64,000 bases of DNA from an uncultured Lachnospiraceae bacterium (GCA_900553355.1 USDK01000003.1:21542-85541); one strand, 5' to 3'; shown: positions 52,128 to 63,837, counted from the first letter of the stretch. Notes: a model not told the origin generated them from the letters alone. Translations and numbers: made by a program.

Positions 52128-52781
52128 TCAATCAACCTCTCTGTTTAACCTCTGATAGAATTGTTCATAGAAATCCAGATCCGTTCTGTAAGCACGGACA
52201 TAGAAGGTGGTCAGGACAGACATGCTCAAAGCTTTGACCAGATCCGGGCCTTCACTGGAGGCTGCTTTCTCCTGAAGAGCCTTCAGATAGTAATGCCAGT
52301 CGGAAATATAGGATTCATAACGCTTTATATCCGGAGTATCAATCCATTTACGGATTTTGATCTTGGCTTTATTCGGTTTTGGACATTCATGAATCTGCAG
52401 GAAATATTGAAAGCCGGTGCCGTCATAATAACGGCCCAGAGGAAAGATCCGGCAGATACCCGGGCGTAAGGGATGGATGGAACATCTGCCATCGGCATCC
52501 AGAAATGTGCAGGCCTCCCCGGGACCTGACATTTTCAGATTAGGCAGGATGATGCCGTCCACGACCTGGAGTTCCAGATGAGAAGATAACAGCTCCTCAA
52601 AGGATTTCCCAAGCCCTGAAGAAATTCTGTGGACGTCCAGAGGATCCAGAACAATCGAAGCGCCCATGCCGCGGCAGCAGGAAGAACATCCTTTGCATCC
52701 GCCGCAGTCTGCCTTTACCATGTCACCCGAACGATAGAATTTTCCATCAGATACTTTGTCAAAATCAATTTCTCTAAGCAT
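52128..52781 (-). CDS. YkgJ-type cysteine cluster protein
   Basis: A 217-residue protein with the eight-cysteine pattern of the YkgJ/CxxCxxCC family: DCGGCKGCSSCCRGMG near 25-40, then CTFLDADGRCSIHPLRPGICRIFPL near 92-116. These are thought to bind zinc or an Fe-S cluster; the function is unknown. It is upstream of ansA on the minus strand, and its stop overlaps the ansA start region, indicating coupling. Confidence 0.88.
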   Translation of the reverse strand: MLREIDFDKVSDGKFYRSGDMVKADCGGCKGCSSCCRGMGASIVLDPLDVHRISSGLGKSFEELLSSHLELQVVDGIILPNLKMSGPGEACTFLDADGRCSIHPLRPGICRIFPLGRYYDGTGFQYFLQIHECPKPNKAKIKIRKWIDTPDIKRYESYISDWHYYLKALQEKAASSEGPDLVKALSMSVLTTFYVRAYRTDLDFYEQFYQRLNREVD

Positions 52782-52826
52782 GATACCCTTGTCCTTCTTC
52801 TATAGTGAATTTGCTGTGAATAGCTC

Positions 52827-52856
52827 TTGATAGCTAAGAAGATTATAGTGTAAGAT
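52827..52856 (+). promoter_or_regulatory. Putative promoter of sbcDC
   Basis: TTGATA (52827-52832), 18 bases, TAAGAT (52851-52856), about 34 bases before the sbcD start. Confidence 0.5.
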
Positions 52857-52889
52857 AGATTCAGATGTAAAGTAGAAAGGGAGGTTTTC

Positions 52890-54035
52890 ATGAAATTTTT
52901 CCATCTGTCAGATCTGCATATCGGAAAGCAGCTGCATCATTACAGCTTAAGAGAGGATCAGAAAGAGATTCTGGGGCAGGTGACTGCTTATGCCAGACAG
53001 CTTCATCCAGACGCCATTGTGATTGCCGGAGACGTCTATGATAAGTCTGTGCCGTCGGCAGAAGCGGTCAGCCTCTGGGATGAGTTCCTTACATCTCTTG
53101 CGGAAATCCGGCCGCAGATACCGGTTCTGATCATCAGCGGCAACCATGATTCGGCGGAGCGGCTGCAGTATGCGTCAGCACTTCTTGCAGGACAGAAGAT
53201 CTATCTGGCCGGCGGAATCCCGGAGAAGGGTCTTACAAAAGTGACGCTTCCGGATGAATATGGAGACGTAACCTTTTATCTTCTTCCTTTTGAAAAACCG
53301 TCCTATGTCAGGCATCTGTTTCCGGAAGACGCTCCGGAGACATATACCGGAATGGTAGAGAAATTAATTCGTAGAGAAAATATTGATTTTACGAATCAAA
53401 GAAATGTATTGGTTTCTCATCAGTTTTACCGAGGGGTTCGGGATCCGGAGATCTGTGATTCAGAAGTCATCTCTGTGGGCGGCCTGGACCAGGTAGATGT
53501 ATCTGTGATCCGGGAATTTGACTATGGAGCCCTGGGACATCTTCACGGCGCTCAGGCAGTAGGGGAGGAAAAGATCCGTTATTGCGGGACACTGCTGAAA
53601 TATTCGGTCAGCGAGGCTGGGCACCAGAAGGCACTGAACATGGTGACGCTTGGAGAGAAGGGACAGGCTCCGGCAGTAGAGATGCTTCCCCTTCATCCCC
53701 TCAGAGATGTGAGAAAAAAGGAAGGGACGCTGGAGCAGATTTTAAGGGAAGCTCTTCCGGAAGAACGGGAGGATTTTGTCAGCATTACTCTGACAGATGA
53801 GGAAGAGTTATATAAACCCAAGGAACAACTGGAACGGGTGTATAGCCATATTCTGGAAGTGAGGATAGAAAATACCAGAACGAAAAGAAAGCTGGAGGAA
53901 CTGGATGAAAAGCTGACTATCAAAAGTCCTGCCGAGGTGTTTGGAGACTTTTTCTATCAGATGCAGGGAACCAGCATGACCAGAGAGGAGCAGGCGCTTA
54001 TGGATGAAATATTTGATCAGGTGAAGGGAGAGTAA
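52890..54035 (+). CDS. sbcD: Exonuclease subunit SbcD
   Basis: SbcD is the Mre11-type nuclease that, with SbcC, cuts hairpins and protein-blocked DNA ends. The 381-residue protein shows the metal-binding phosphoesterase motifs FFHLSDLHIGKQLHHYSL near 3-20, IVIAGDVYDKSVPS near 45-58, LIISGNHDSAERLQYAS near 80-96, VLVSHQFYRG near 173 and YGALGHLHGAQ near 211-221. GGGAGG precedes the ATG. Coupled to sbcC three bases downstream. Confidence 0.96.
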   Translation: MKFFHLSDLHIGKQLHHYSLREDQKEILGQVTAYARQLHPDAIVIAGDVYDKSVPSAEAVSLWDEFLTSLAEIRPQIPVLIISGNHDSAERLQYASALLAGQKIYLAGGIPEKGLTKVTLPDEYGDVTFYLLPFEKPSYVRHLFPEDAPETYTGMVEKLIRRENIDFTNQRNVLVSHQFYRGVRDPEICDSEVISVGGLDQVDVSVIREFDYGALGHLHGAQAVGEEKIRYCGTLLKYSVSEAGHQKALNMVTLGEKGQAPAVEMLPLHPLRDVRKKEGTLEQILREALPEEREDFVSITLTDEEELYKPKEQLERVYSHILEVRIENTRTKRKLEELDEKLTIKSPAEVFGDFFYQMQGTSMTREEQALMDEIFDQVKGE

Positions 54036-54038
54036 GAC

Positions 54039-57000
54039 GTGAGGCCGTTACGATTAGAATTGTCAGCCTTCGGGTCCTATGCCGGAAAGACAGTCATAGA
54101 TTTTTCCAGAATACCAGGAGGGCTGTTTCTGATAACAGGGGACACCGGATCGGGGAAAACAACAATTTTTGACGCGATCACCTATGCACTTTATGACCGC
54201 ACCAGCGGCGGACGAAGAGATGGGAATATGATGCGAAGCCAGTATGCAGAAGATGATGCGGATACCTATGTGGATTATACCTTTTCCTACCGGGATCAGG
54301 TGTACCGGATACGGAGAAATCCAGAATATATGAGAGCCGGAAAACGCCGGTACAAGGACGGATCCATACGTATGGTAAAAGAAGCCGCAGGGGTAGAGCT
54401 TGAGATGCCGGATGGGCAGATTTTCCGCGGAAAGAAGAGGGAGACAGATCAGAAGATCGCCGACATCATCGGACTTAAGGCGGAACAGTTTACCCAGACG
54501 GCGATGATTGCCCAGGGGGATTTCTTGAAGCTTCTGCTGGCAGAGTCCAGGGAGCGTAAGAAGATTTTTTCACATATCTTCCAGACACAGATCTGCAGCC
54601 GCCTCCAGGAAGAACTGAAAACGCGTTCCAGTGAGCTGTACCGCCTTCTGGAAGAAAATCAGAGAAATGTAAAATCAGAGATGGATCGTGTGGTTTCAGA
54701 AGGAAATGCACTTCAGTCTGCGGAAAAGTGGGCGGAGCTTATGGGTCAGGAGCTGCCGTCATATGAGGAGATTTTTCAGACACTTCAGGAACTGACCGAC
54801 GAGGGGAGCCTGGAGGAGCAAAAGTACCGGGAAGAGACAGAAGACCTGCGAAAGCAGCTTCAGATGCTCCGGGAAAAGAAGCAGCAGGGAGAGGATTATC
54901 AGCGCCTGAAGGAAGCCTGGGAAAAAGAACGCTGCCACAAGGAAGAATTGGATGCAGGGAAGGTGTCCTATGAGAAACTGGAAAAAAAGCTTATATGTGG
55001 GAAAAAGGCGGCCAGGGCAGCCCAGGCAGAGAGACTTTTTCGCCAGATGACCGACATCTGCGAGAAAAACTGCCAGGAACTGGAAGAGACAGATAAGGAG
55101 CTTACTGAGGCGGAAAAGCTGGGCAAAGAAAAACGACTCTTATTGCAGAAAACGGAACAGGAATGCATCAGGACAGAAGAACAGTACACAGACAAGATTG
55201 TAATTCTTCAGAATGCACTGCCGGTTTATCAGGAAGTGGAAGAACTAAAAAGACAGAAACAACAGATAGAAAAGGAAATTGATAAAAATAAAGAACAAGA
55301 AAGAGAATTGGCAGAACGAGAAGAAAAACTGGAAGCAAAGAGAGCAGAGGCAGCCGGCATCATAGAAAGCTGTGCAGAAGCCGGGATCAGGGCAGAGGCA
55401 GCCGAACGTGAAAAAAGTGATCTTCAGCGTCGGAGAGAAAGGCTTGAAACGCTGGAACGAAGGGAGCAGGATCTTAGAAAGAAAGAAGAAATCTGCCGCA
55501 GGAAGAAGAAAGAATGGGAAGAGAAGCGGTCAGCTTATCTGCGCTGCCACGAAGAATACGAAGGGAAGTATCAGGCCTTTCTGGACGGACAGGCAGGCTT
55601 TCTTGCACGGAATCTGGAGGAAGGTGCTCCCTGTCCGGTCTGTGGCTCCCTGCATCATCCGCTGCCCTGCAGCCTCCCGGAAGAATTTCCGTCAGAGGCC
55701 GATGTGGACAGGGCAAAAAGGAAGAGAGATCAGGCGGAAGAAGTGCGGAATCAGTACGCAGACGATTATCAGAGGGAAGCGTCAGAGTTTGGGACTCTGC
55801 AGAAGATTTTACGGGAAGAGTATGAACAAGAGTTTCAGACAGAGGTCGGAGAGGATGCCGGGGAGCGGATCAGACAGGAACTGGAGCAGGGAAAAATACA
55901 GGAAGAGAGAGTGCAGGAAAAACTAAAACGCGCACTGGAAGAAAAAGAGCGCTTTCAACAGGCACAGGAATTGGAAAAAAGTCTCATGAGCCGGCTGGAA
56001 TCTCTAAAAGAAGAGTCTGACAGTCTCCGGCAGAAGCAACAGCTAAAGGAACTGAAAAGAAAAGAACTGGAGACTGCTCTTTTTACGAAAAGGCAGGGAC
56101 TACCGGCAGAAGACGCAGAAGAAGCCGGACAGAGGCTCCGGACAATGAAGCAGGCAGTCAGTTGTGCGAAAGAAGCGCGGACAAGGGCAGAAGAAGAATA
56201 TCAGAAGATAATGGAGAAACAGAACCATCTGTCCGGACAGAAAGAACGTCTGGAAAAGTCCTGCAGGCAGAATAAAGCGGAGAGGGACAGACAGAAGGCA
56301 GAATATGAGAAGACACTGAAAGAACAGGGATTCTCCGATGAAACGTCCTATCGGGAAGCGCTGATCGATGAAGATAAGATCAAAGAATATGAGCAAGAGC
56401 TTCAGTCTTATCGTGAGTCTTTAAAAGAAGCAGAAGGAAGGATCCAGAGTCTGGCAGAGCAGCTCCGGGAAAAGCATCCGGAAGACCTTCCGGCTGTCAT
56501 ACAGGAAATTACACATGCAGAGCAGGAATATGCAGCTGTTTCCCAAAAGCATCTGCAAAGCTATGAAAAGAACCAGAGGAACCGGGATGTGATGGCACAT
56601 TTAAAAAAGCTGGAAGAGGTAGATGGCGGTCTTCGAAAAGAGTATGAGACGGTCAGCCGCTTAAGCAAGACCGCCAACGGTACCTTAAGCGGTTCAGTAA
56701 AGCTGGATTTTGAAACCTTTGTTCAGAGACAGTATTTTAAACAGATCATTCAGGCTGCCAATCAGAGGCTGGTACGCATGACCTCCGGGGAATTCCTGCT
56801 GCAGTGCAGAGAGATTGAAAACCTGGGAAACCAGGGGCAGGCAGGACTGGATCTGGATGTCTATGACATGACTGGTGATTCGGTGCGGGACGTGCGGACC
56901 CTGTCCGGAGGGGAGTCGTTTATGGCATCTCTTTCCATGGCGCTTGGACTTTCGGATATCGTACAGAATACGGCAGGGGCTGTCAGCATTGAGACGATGT

Positions 57001-57194
57001 TTGTAGACGAAGGATTTGGCGCCCTGGATGATGAGGCCAGGGAGGAGGCAATCCGTGTGCTGACCGATCTGGCAGGAGAGCGGCGGCTGGTGGGAATTAT
57101 TTCCCATGTCAATGAACTCAAGGAGCAGATTGAACGAAAACTGATCATTACAAAGACAGAGCAGGGAAGCACAGCCGTCTGGTCTGTGGACTAA
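54039..57194 (+). CDS. sbcC: Exonuclease subunit SbcC (SMC-like ATPase)
   Basis: The 1051-residue protein has the N-terminal Walker A ITGDTGSGKTTIFDAITYALYD near 31-52, long coiled coils (about 190-515 and 560-890), a zinc hook CPVCGSLHH at 532-540 in the middle, and the C-terminal signature LSGGESFMASLSMALGLSD near 951-969 with Walker B MFVDEGFGALDDEA near 987-1000. It drives ATP-dependent DNA processing by SbcD. The start is GTG at 54039, four bases after the sbcD stop. Confidence 0.96.
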   Translation: MRPLRLELSAFGSYAGKTVIDFSRIPGGLFLITGDTGSGKTTIFDAITYALYDRTSGGRRDGNMMRSQYAEDDADTYVDYTFSYRDQVYRIRRNPEYMRAGKRRYKDGSIRMVKEAAGVELEMPDGQIFRGKKRETDQKIADIIGLKAEQFTQTAMIAQGDFLKLLLAESRERKKIFSHIFQTQICSRLQEELKTRSSELYRLLEENQRNVKSEMDRVVSEGNALQSAEKWAELMGQELPSYEEIFQTLQELTDEGSLEEQKYREETEDLRKQLQMLREKKQQGEDYQRLKEAWEKERCHKEELDAGKVSYEKLEKKLICGKKAARAAQAERLFRQMTDICEKNCQELEETDKELTEAEKLGKEKRLLLQKTEQECIRTEEQYTDKIVILQNALPVYQEVEELKRQKQQIEKEIDKNKEQERELAEREEKLEAKRAEAAGIIESCAEAGIRAEAAEREKSDLQRRRERLETLERREQDLRKKEEICRRKKKEWEEKRSAYLRCHEEYEGKYQAFLDGQAGFLARNLEEGAPCPVCGSLHHPLPCSLPEEFPSEADVDRAKRKRDQAEEVRNQYADDYQREASEFGTLQKILREEYEQEFQTEVGEDAGERIRQELEQGKIQEERVQEKLKRALEEKERFQQAQELEKSLMSRLESLKEESDSLRQKQQLKELKRKELETALFTKRQGLPAEDAEEAGQRLRTMKQAVSCAKEARTRAEEEYQKIMEKQNHLSGQKERLEKSCRQNKAERDRQKAEYEKTLKEQGFSDETSYREALIDEDKIKEYEQELQSYRESLKEAEGRIQSLAEQLREKHPEDLPAVIQEITHAEQEYAAVSQKHLQSYEKNQRNRDVMAHLKKLEEVDGGLRKEYETVSRLSKTANGTLSGSVKLDFETFVQRQYFKQIIQAANQRLVRMTSGEFLLQCREIENLGNQGQAGLDLDVYDMTGDSVRDVRTLSGGESFMASLSMALGLSDIVQNTAGAVSIETMFVDEGFGALDDEAREEAIRVLTDLAGERRLVGIISHVNELKEQIERKLIITKTEQGSTAVWSVD

Positions 57195-57229
57195 AGCCTG
57201 CTGCAGAAATAGATAGGGAGGAAAGAAAC

Positions 57230-58366
57230 ATGAGTTATGATTATCTGATCGTGGGATCCGGCCTTTTCGGAGCCATTTTCGCCCATGAAGCAAAAAAAGC
57301 AGGAAAAAAGGTGCTTGTGATCGATAAGAGAGATCACATCGGAGGAAATATTTATACCAGGGAGATAGAGGGAATCCAGGTACACCAGTACGGGGCTCAT
57401 ATTTTCCATACATCAGATGAGGAGGTATGGAATTATATCCGGCAGTTTGCGGAGTTTAACCGTTACACCAACAGCCCGGTGGCACGCTACAGGAATGAAC
57501 TCTATAATCTGCCCTTTAATATGAATACCTTCAGTAAAATGTGGGGGATCAGCACGCCCAGGGAGGCAGAAGCAATTATTCAGAAACAGATTCAGGAGGC
57601 CGGGATCAGCGAGCCCTCGAATCTGGAAGAACAGGCGATCTCCCTGGTGGGAAGAGACATCTACGAAAAGCTGGTCAAAGGATATACTGAAAAGCAGTGG
57701 GGCAGACGGGCTTCGGAGCTTCCCAGCTTTATCATCCGCAGGCTTCCGGTCCGTTATGTCTATGACAACAATTATTTTAATGACAAATACCAGGGGATTC
57801 CGATCGGCGGCTATACCCAGATTATCGAACGTATGCTGGAAGGGATCGAAGTGCGGCTGAATACAGATTTCTTTTCTGACCGCGCATCTCTTAAGTCAGA
57901 AGCAAAAGATATTGTATTTACAGGTATGATCGATGCATATTATGATTATTGTTTCGGAGAATTGGAATACCGGAGCCTCCGGTTTGAGACAGAGGTCCTG
58001 GATATGGAGAATTATCAAGGAAATGCGGTAGTAAACTACACAGAATATGAAATTCCTTATACGCGGATCATCGAGCATAAACATTTTGAATACGGATGCC
58101 AGGGAGGATATGGAGGAAGCGGATCGGGCGTTTCGCCTAAGACAGTGATCACCAGAGAATATCCGGCATCCTGGAGCAGAGGAGAAGAACCATATTATCC
58201 GATGAACGATGAGAAAAACAACAGGCTCTATGCCAGATATAAGGAACTGGCGGAAAAAGAGGAACATGTGATTTTTGGGGGCCGCCTTGGAATGTATCGG
58301 TATTTTGACATGCACCAGGTGGTGGCAGAAGCGTTGAAATGTGTGAGAAAGGTATTATCATCGTAA
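57230..58366 (+). CDS. glf: UDP-galactopyranose mutase Glf
   Basis: A 378-residue FAD enzyme that converts UDP-galactopyranose to UDP-galactofuranose for surface polysaccharides. Signatures are YDYLIVGSGLFGAIFAHEAK near 3-22, HIGGNIYTREIEGIQVHQYGAHIFHT near 41-66, YTEKQWGRRASELP near 151-164 and GRLGMYRYFDMHQVVAEAL near 351-369. It stands alone here, without neighbouring glycosyltransferases. AGGGAGGAAAG precedes the ATG. Confidence 0.95.
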   Translation: MSYDYLIVGSGLFGAIFAHEAKKAGKKVLVIDKRDHIGGNIYTREIEGIQVHQYGAHIFHTSDEEVWNYIRQFAEFNRYTNSPVARYRNELYNLPFNMNTFSKMWGISTPREAEAIIQKQIQEAGISEPSNLEEQAISLVGRDIYEKLVKGYTEKQWGRRASELPSFIIRRLPVRYVYDNNYFNDKYQGIPIGGYTQIIERMLEGIEVRLNTDFFSDRASLKSEAKDIVFTGMIDAYYDYCFGELEYRSLRFETEVLDMENYQGNAVVNYTEYEIPYTRIIEHKHFEYGCQGGYGGSGSGVSPKTVITREYPASWSRGEEPYYPMNDEKNNRLYARYKELAEKEEHVIFGGRLGMYRYFDMHQVVAEALKCVRKVLSS

Positions 58367-58380
58367 GAAAAGTATGAAAA

Positions 58381-58425
58381 GGCGGCAGCTGCTGTTTAAG
58401 CGGCTGCCGCCTATGTTTTGTCTTA
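58381..58425. terminator. Bidirectional terminator between glf and pyrG
   Basis: GGCGGCAGCTGCT (58381-58393) and AGCGGCTGCCGCC (58399-58411) form a 13-bp stem with one G-T pair. It lies between the convergent stops; T-rich sequence follows on both strands. Confidence 0.75.
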
Positions 58426-58435
58426 GTATCTTAGG

Positions 58436-60058
58436 TCAGACGGTCTGTTTATGCTCTTTTTGATATTCCAGAGCTGCCTCGATAAATCCCCGGAACAGAG
58501 GATGAGGACGGTTGGGCCTTGATTTCAGTTCCGGGTGAGCCTGAGTGGCGATGAACCAGGGGTGATCCGGAAGTTCGATCATCTCTACAATACGCCCGTC
58601 AGGAGATAAGCCGGAAAGCTTCATTCCGTGTTCGGTCAGAACGTCCCGGTAGTCATTGTTGACTTCATAGCGGTGGCGGTGGCGCTCGCTGATATGATCT
58701 GTGCCGTATAACTGATATGCCTTGGAGTCTTTGTCCAGAACACAGGGATAGGCGCCAAGACGTAAGGTTCCCCCGATATCCTCCACTCCGATCTGATCCG
58801 GCATGATATGGATCACCGGATGAGTGGTGTCAGGCTTTAATTCTGCACTGTGTGCATCGTTGTAACCAAGGACGTCTCTTGCAAATTCTACGATGGCAAG
58901 CTGCATGCCAAGGCAGAGCCCGAGGAAAGGCACGTTGTGGGTACGGGCATACTTAATGGCTTCAATCTTACCATCAATGCCCCGGTGGCCGAAACCGCCA
59001 GGAACCAGGACGCCGCTGACGTCGCCCAGTAGTTCTCCTACATTGTCGGCGGTGACTGTCTCGGAATCTACCCATTTAATGTTGACAGTCGCACGACTGA
59101 AGATACCTCCATGCTTCAGCGCTTCTACTACGCTGATATATGCGTCGTGAAGCTGGATATATTTTCCGACCAGAGCTACGGTAACTTCTGTGTTCGGATG
59201 CTTCAGGTAATCCACCATCTCTGTCCAGTCTTTCAGATCCGGATCCGGACAGGGAAGATTCAGACATTCGCAGACGACTCCTGCCAGATTTTCCTTTTCC
59301 ATAGCCAGAGGCGCCTCATATAAGTATTCCACATCCAGGTTCTGCAGGACGTGATTGGAAGGTACGTTGCAGAACAGGGCAATCTTATCTTTGATTCCGA
59401 TGTCCAGAGGATATTCGGAACGGCAGACCAGGATATCCGGCTGGATTCCCATTCCCTGCAGGTCTTTGACACTTGCCTGAGTCGGTTTCGTCTTCATTTC
59501 CTGAGAAGCGCGCAGATAAGGAATCAATGTTACATGGATCAGGACAACATTTTCGCGGCCTTTTTCATGTTGGAACTGCCGGATCGCCTCCAGGAATGGC
59601 TGACTTTCGATGTCGCCGACGGTTCCGCCTACTTCGATAATAGCAATTTCGGTATCTTTGGCAGCTGGATTACGGTAAAAACGGCTTTTGATCTCATTGG
59701 TAATATGAGGGATTACCTGTACTGTGCCGCCTCCGAAATCACCGCGGCGTTCCTTCTGAAGAACAGACCAGTAGATCTTTCCAGTGGTAACGTTGGAATT
59801 TTTGCTGAGACTTTCATCAATAAAACGTTCGTAATGTCCCAGGTCAAGGTCTGTTTCGGCGCCGTCGTCTGTTACGAAAACCTCTCCGTGCTGCACCGGA
59901 TTCATCGTACCGGGGTCAATATTAATGTAAGGGTCAAATTTCTGCATGGTCACGGTATATCCGCGGGCCTTCAGAAGTCTTCCCAGAGATGCAGCGGTGA
60001 TCCCCTTTCCAAGACCGGAAACAACACCGCCTGTAACAAACACATATTTTACTGCCAT
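58436..60058 (-). CDS. pyrG: CTP synthase PyrG
   Basis: PyrG makes CTP from UTP with glutamine. The 540-residue protein starts with [26 protein letters not shown] (P-loop near 12-26), has [21 protein letters not shown] near 42-62 and [20 protein letters not shown] near 146-165, and a C-terminal amidotransferase with [17 protein letters not shown] near 378-394 (Cys nucleophile) and [15 protein letters not shown] near the end. Length and motifs are complete. Confidence 0.97.
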   Translation of the reverse strand: MAVKYVFVTGGVVSGLGKGITAASLGRLLKARGYTVTMQKFDPYINIDPGTMNPVQHGEVFVTDDGAETDLDLGHYERFIDESLSKNSNVTTGKIYWSVLQKERRGDFGGGTVQVIPHITNEIKSRFYRNPAAKDTEIAIIEVGGTVGDIESQPFLEAIRQFQHEKGRENVVLIHVTLIPYLRASQEMKTKPTQASVKDLQGMGIQPDILVCRSEYPLDIGIKDKIALFCNVPSNHVLQNLDVEYLYEAPLAMEKENLAGVVCECLNLPCPDPDLKDWTEMVDYLKHPNTEVTVALVGKYIQLHDAYISVVEALKHGGIFSRATVNIKWVDSETVTADNVGELLGDVSGVLVPGGFGHRGIDGKIEAIKYARTHNVPFLGLCLGMQLAIVEFARDVLGYNDAHSAELKPDTTHPVIHIMPDQIGVEDIGGTLRLGAYPCVLDKDSKAYQLYGTDHISERHRHRYEVNNDYRDVLTEHGMKLSGLSPDGRIVEMIELPDHPWFIATQAHPELKSRPNRPHPLFRGFIEAALEYQKEHKQTV

Positions 60059-60102
60059 AGTTCCCTCCTTTAGTAAAGCTTCGTTAAAAAAATACTTTTC
60101 GA

Positions 60103-61596
60103 TTATACACCGGATTCTTTGAAAAATACAGGGTTATTTTCATATTTTGCCTCAAAAGTCGCCTGAATGGATAATTTCTTAAACTGCTTCATATCGACAG
60201 AACCCACCATGACCGAGGTGTGTGCCTGACATCCGGCAAGTTTGGGGAGCTGATCCAGAGCCAGCTGGGCATTTGGGCTTGTGGCGGCGCTGACGGAAAG
60301 AGCAATCAGGACCTCGTCTGTATGAAGCCTGGGATTGCGGCTTCCCAGATACTTGATCTTCAGTTTCTGGATCGGCTCGATGGCCTCCGGCGAGATGACA
60401 TGACAGCCATGGTCGATCCCTGCCAGTTCTTTCAGGGCATTGAGAAGCAGTGCGGCACATGCCCCCAGAAGATGAGAAGTCTTTCCGGTGATCATGCGGC
60501 CGTCTGCAAGCTGCAGGGCAGCGGCAGGTCCTCCCGTTTCTTCGGCGCGCTTCAGGGCAGCATCTACTACCGGACGGTCATGGATGGTGATGCCTGCCTG
60601 ATTCATCAGCATTTCGATTTTATATACTTCTTCCTCTGCACAGGCTCCGATCAGCAGGCGGCGCAGAGAATCATAGTACCTGCGGATAATTTCCTGCCTG
60701 GAAGCCTCCTGGCATACTTCATCGTCACAGATACAGTTTCCGGCCATATTAACTCCCATATCAGTAGGTGATTTGTAAGGGCTTGTACCGTAAATCTTCT
60801 GGAACATGGCGTTCAGTACCGGGAAGATTTCTACGTCACGGTTATAGTTGACCGTCGATTCGCCGTAAGCCTCCAGATGGAAGGGATCGATCATGTTGAT
60901 ATCGTTCAGGTCTGCGGTGGCAGCCTCATAGGCCAGATTTACCGGATGCTTCAATGGAAGATTCCAGATTGGGAAGGTCTCAAACTTCGCATAGCCTGCC
61001 CGGATTCCCCGCTTGTGCTCATGATAGAGCTGGGACAGGCACACTGCCATCTTGCCGCTTCCAGGACCGGGAGCAGTGATAACGACCAGAGGTTTTGTAG
61101 TCTCGATATAATCATTTTTTCCATAGCCGTCATCGCTGACGATCAACGGCACGTTGGCCGGATATCCTGGGATGATATAGTGCCGGTAGACTTTTATACC
61201 CAGTTTTTCCAGCCGGTTACAGAACAGATGCGCGCTTTCCTGTCCGGCGTATTTCGTGATCACCACGCTGCCTACATACAGACCGTGCTGCCGGTAGACA
61301 CCGATCAGGCGCATGACGTCCGTATCGTAAGTAATGCCAAGATCCCCGCGGATCTTATTTTTTTCGATATCTTCTGCACTGATGACAATGACGATCTCGG
61401 CCTGGTCAGAGAGCTGCTTTAGCATACGCAGTTTACTGTCTGGCTGAAATCCGGGCAATACCCGGGAAGCATGGTAATCGTCAAACAGCTTTCCGCCGAA
61501 TTCCAGGTAAAGCTTGTTGTCAAATTGCCCGATCCGTTCACGGATGTGGGCGGACTGGGTTTTCAGGTATTTTTCATTGTCAAATCCGATTTTCAT
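60103..61596 (-). CDS. DUF1846 domain-containing protein
   Basis: A 497-residue protein of the DUF1846 family, recognised from [21 protein letters not shown] at the start, [22 protein letters not shown] near 29-50 and [21 protein letters not shown] near 173-193, a P-loop-like stretch. The family is conserved in Firmicutes; its function is not established to my knowledge. It is 44 bases upstream of pyrG on the same strand, which may be chance or co-transcription. Confidence 0.88.
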   Translation of the reverse strand: MKIGFDNEKYLKTQSAHIRERIGQFDNKLYLEFGGKLFDDYHASRVLPGFQPDSKLRMLKQLSDQAEIVIVISAEDIEKNKIRGDLGITYDTDVMRLIGVYRQHGLYVGSVVITKYAGQESAHLFCNRLEKLGIKVYRHYIIPGYPANVPLIVSDDGYGKNDYIETTKPLVVITAPGPGSGKMAVCLSQLYHEHKRGIRAGYAKFETFPIWNLPLKHPVNLAYEAATADLNDINMIDPFHLEAYGESTVNYNRDVEIFPVLNAMFQKIYGTSPYKSPTDMGVNMAGNCICDDEVCQEASRQEIIRRYYDSLRRLLIGACAEEEVYKIEMLMNQAGITIHDRPVVDAALKRAEETGGPAAALQLADGRMITGKTSHLLGACAALLLNALKELAGIDHGCHVISPEAIEPIQKLKIKYLGSRNPRLHTDEVLIALSVSAATSPNAQLALDQLPKLAGCQAHTSVMVGSVDMKQFKKLSIQATFEAKYENNPVFFKESGV

Positions 61597-61724
61597 ATGT
61601 ACTCATTCCTCTATTCATCTACTATATATGGTGGCTGCTTTTACCCAATATGGAAGTATAAGCATTAATATATCAAGTATACTACAAGATATGGTAAGTT
61701 TACAATCTTTTCATAATGTTTTTA

Positions 61725-61753
61725 TTGATTTCCCGGGGGGCTGTCCGTATAAT
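61725..61753 (+). promoter_or_regulatory. Promoter of ftsH
   Basis: TTGATT (61725-61730), 17 bases including a G-run, TATAAT (61748-61753), about 25 bases before the ATG. Confidence 0.7.
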
Positions 61754-61778
61754 GTAAGAGTAATACAGGAGGAAAAGA

Positions 61779-63836
61779 ATGGACAACCAGAATAAGAACC
61801 AAAATAATAAAAATAACAGGCAGGGCCTGTCTTTTATTCTCATAGTGACTCTGGTCACAACACTGCTTGTCATGGCGCTTTATCAGTTCCAGGGAGCAGG
61901 ATCAGATCAGGAAATCAGTTATGATGAATTTTTAAACATGGTCGATGAAGGAAAAGTGGAAAAGGTAGTGATCCAGAGTAATCAGATCGTGATCACGGCG
62001 AAACCGGAAGACGGCAAGAGGACAGGAAAAGAATACTACACCGGACTGGTGCAGGACGACAGCCTTTCTGACCGGCTGTATGATGCCGGCGTCGAATATG
62101 AGCAGGAGATACCGGATACCACTTCGGCAATCGTAATACAACTGCTTGCCACCTTCCTGCCCATCGCGCTGCTGGTAGGTATGATCGTATGGATGACCAG
62201 GCGGATGAGCAAAGGCGGAGGCATGATGGGCATTGGCAAGAGCAATGCCAAGATGTATGTGGAAAAGCAGACTGGCGTGACCTTTAAGGATGTGGCCGGA
62301 CAGGATGAAGCGAAGGAATCGCTACAGGAAGTCGTAGACTTTCTGCATAATCCGGGAAAATACACCAGTGTGGGAGCAAAGCTTCCAAAAGGCGCATTGC
62401 TGGTAGGCCCTCCGGGAACCGGTAAGACGCTGCTGGCAAAGGCAGTGGCAGGAGAGGCGAATGTTCCTTTCTTTTCTCTGAGCGGATCAGCTTTTGTGGA
62501 AATGTATGTGGGCGTAGGAGCCTCCCGTGTGCGTGATCTTTTCAAACAGGCGCAGCAGATGGCTCCGTGCATCATATTTATCGACGAGATTGATGCGATC
62601 GGTAAGAGCCGTGACAACCAGCTGGGAAGCAACGATGAGAGAGAACAGACTCTGAACCAGCTTCTGGCAGAGATGGATGGCTTTGAAAGCAATAAAGGCC
62701 TGGTCCTTCTGGCGGCGACCAACCGTCCGGAGATCCTGGACCCGGCGCTTCTTCGTCCCGGACGGTTTGACCGCCGGATCATCGTAGAAAAGCCGGATCT
62801 GAAGGGACGTATTGATGTCCTGAAGGTACACTCCAAGGATGTGCGCATGGATGAAACGGTGGATCTGGAAGCAATCGCTCTTGCAACTTCCGGAGCCGTA
62901 GGATCGGACCTTGCAAATATGATCAATGAAGCGGCGATCAATGCGGTCAAACATGGCAGAACGGCTGTGTGTCAGGCGGATCTTTTTGAGGCTGTCGAGG
63001 TTGTTCTGGTCGGAAAAGAGAAAAAAGACCGGATCATGAGCCAGGAAGAAAGAAGGATCGTCTCCTATCATGAAGTGGGCCATGCGCTGGTAAGTGCGCT
63101 GCAGAAAGATGCGGAGCCGGTACAGAAGATCACCATCGTTCCGAGAACGATGGGAGCTCTCGGCTATGTTATGCAGGTACCGGAAGAAGAAAAATACCTC
63201 AACACCCAGAAAGAACTGGAGGCAATGCTTGTGGGATATCTGGGCGGTCGTGCAGCAGAGGAAATCGTGTTTGATACGGTAACTACCGGTGCAGCAAATG
63301 ATATCGAGCAGGCTACGAAGGTAGCGCGTGCGATGATCACGCAGTATGGTATGTCTCAGAAATTCGGTCTGATGGGACTGGCAACACAGGAAAATCAGTA
63401 TCTGTCAGGAAGAGCTGTGCTTAACTGTGGCGATGATACAGCAACTGAGATTGACCATGAAGTTATGCAGCTTCTTCATTATTCTTATGAGGAGGCAAAG
63501 CGACTTCTTAACGAACACAGAGAAGCACTGGATAAGATTGCCGGTTATCTGATCAGCAGAGAGACTATCACCGGTAAGGAATTTATGAAGATCTTCCGCG
63601 CAGTTGAGAAGGGACTTGAGATTCCGGAAAATCTGGATGATCTTCCGGATGAGGATGTGAAGGCAGAAGAGAAGTCTGAAGAAAAAACTGAGATGAAGAC
63701 AGAGAATATAGAAGCTGTCCGGGATCCGGAAGTTACAGGCGTACAGGAGGAAACATTGAATACCGGTGATGCAACTATATCGGATGATGTAGTTGCTGAC
63801 GAAACAGACAATCACGTATCTGACTCTGAGGAGTAG
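61779..63836 (+). CDS. ftsH: ATP-dependent zinc metalloprotease FtsH
   Basis: A membrane-anchored AAA protease for quality control and regulation. The 685-residue protein has helices near 16-34 and 108-128 around an outside domain, the AAA ATPase with [18 protein letters not shown] near 210-227, Walker [12 protein letters not shown] near 265-275 and SRH, and the zinc site HEVGH at 431-435. The C-terminal tail (about 620-685) is acidic and rich in Glu, Asp and Thr, longer than in many FtsH proteins. Its stop is one base from uvrC. Confidence 0.96.
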   Translation: MDNQNKNQNNKNNRQGLSFILIVTLVTTLLVMALYQFQGAGSDQEISYDEFLNMVDEGKVEKVVIQSNQIVITAKPEDGKRTGKEYYTGLVQDDSLSDRLYDAGVEYEQEIPDTTSAIVIQLLATFLPIALLVGMIVWMTRRMSKGGGMMGIGKSNAKMYVEKQTGVTFKDVAGQDEAKESLQEVVDFLHNPGKYTSVGAKLPKGALLVGPPGTGKTLLAKAVAGEANVPFFSLSGSAFVEMYVGVGASRVRDLFKQAQQMAPCIIFIDEIDAIGKSRDNQLGSNDEREQTLNQLLAEMDGFESNKGLVLLAATNRPEILDPALLRPGRFDRRIIVEKPDLKGRIDVLKVHSKDVRMDETVDLEAIALATSGAVGSDLANMINEAAINAVKHGRTAVCQADLFEAVEVVLVGKEKKDRIMSQEERRIVSYHEVGHALVSALQKDAEPVQKITIVPRTMGALGYVMQVPEEEKYLNTQKELEAMLVGYLGGRAAEEIVFDTVTTGAANDIEQATKVARAMITQYGMSQKFGLMGLATQENQYLSGRAVLNCGDDTATEIDHEVMQLLHYSYEEAKRLLNEHREALDKIAGYLISRETITGKEFMKIFRAVEKGLEIPENLDDLPDEDVKAEEKSEEKTEMKTENIEAVRDPEVTGVQEETLNTGDATISDDVVADETDNHVSDSEE

Positions 63837-63837
63837 T

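Noticed and set aside
59351..60073. A 240-codon forward frame antisense to pyrG
   Set aside because: pyrG is unmistakable on the minus strand; the forward frame has no family features.
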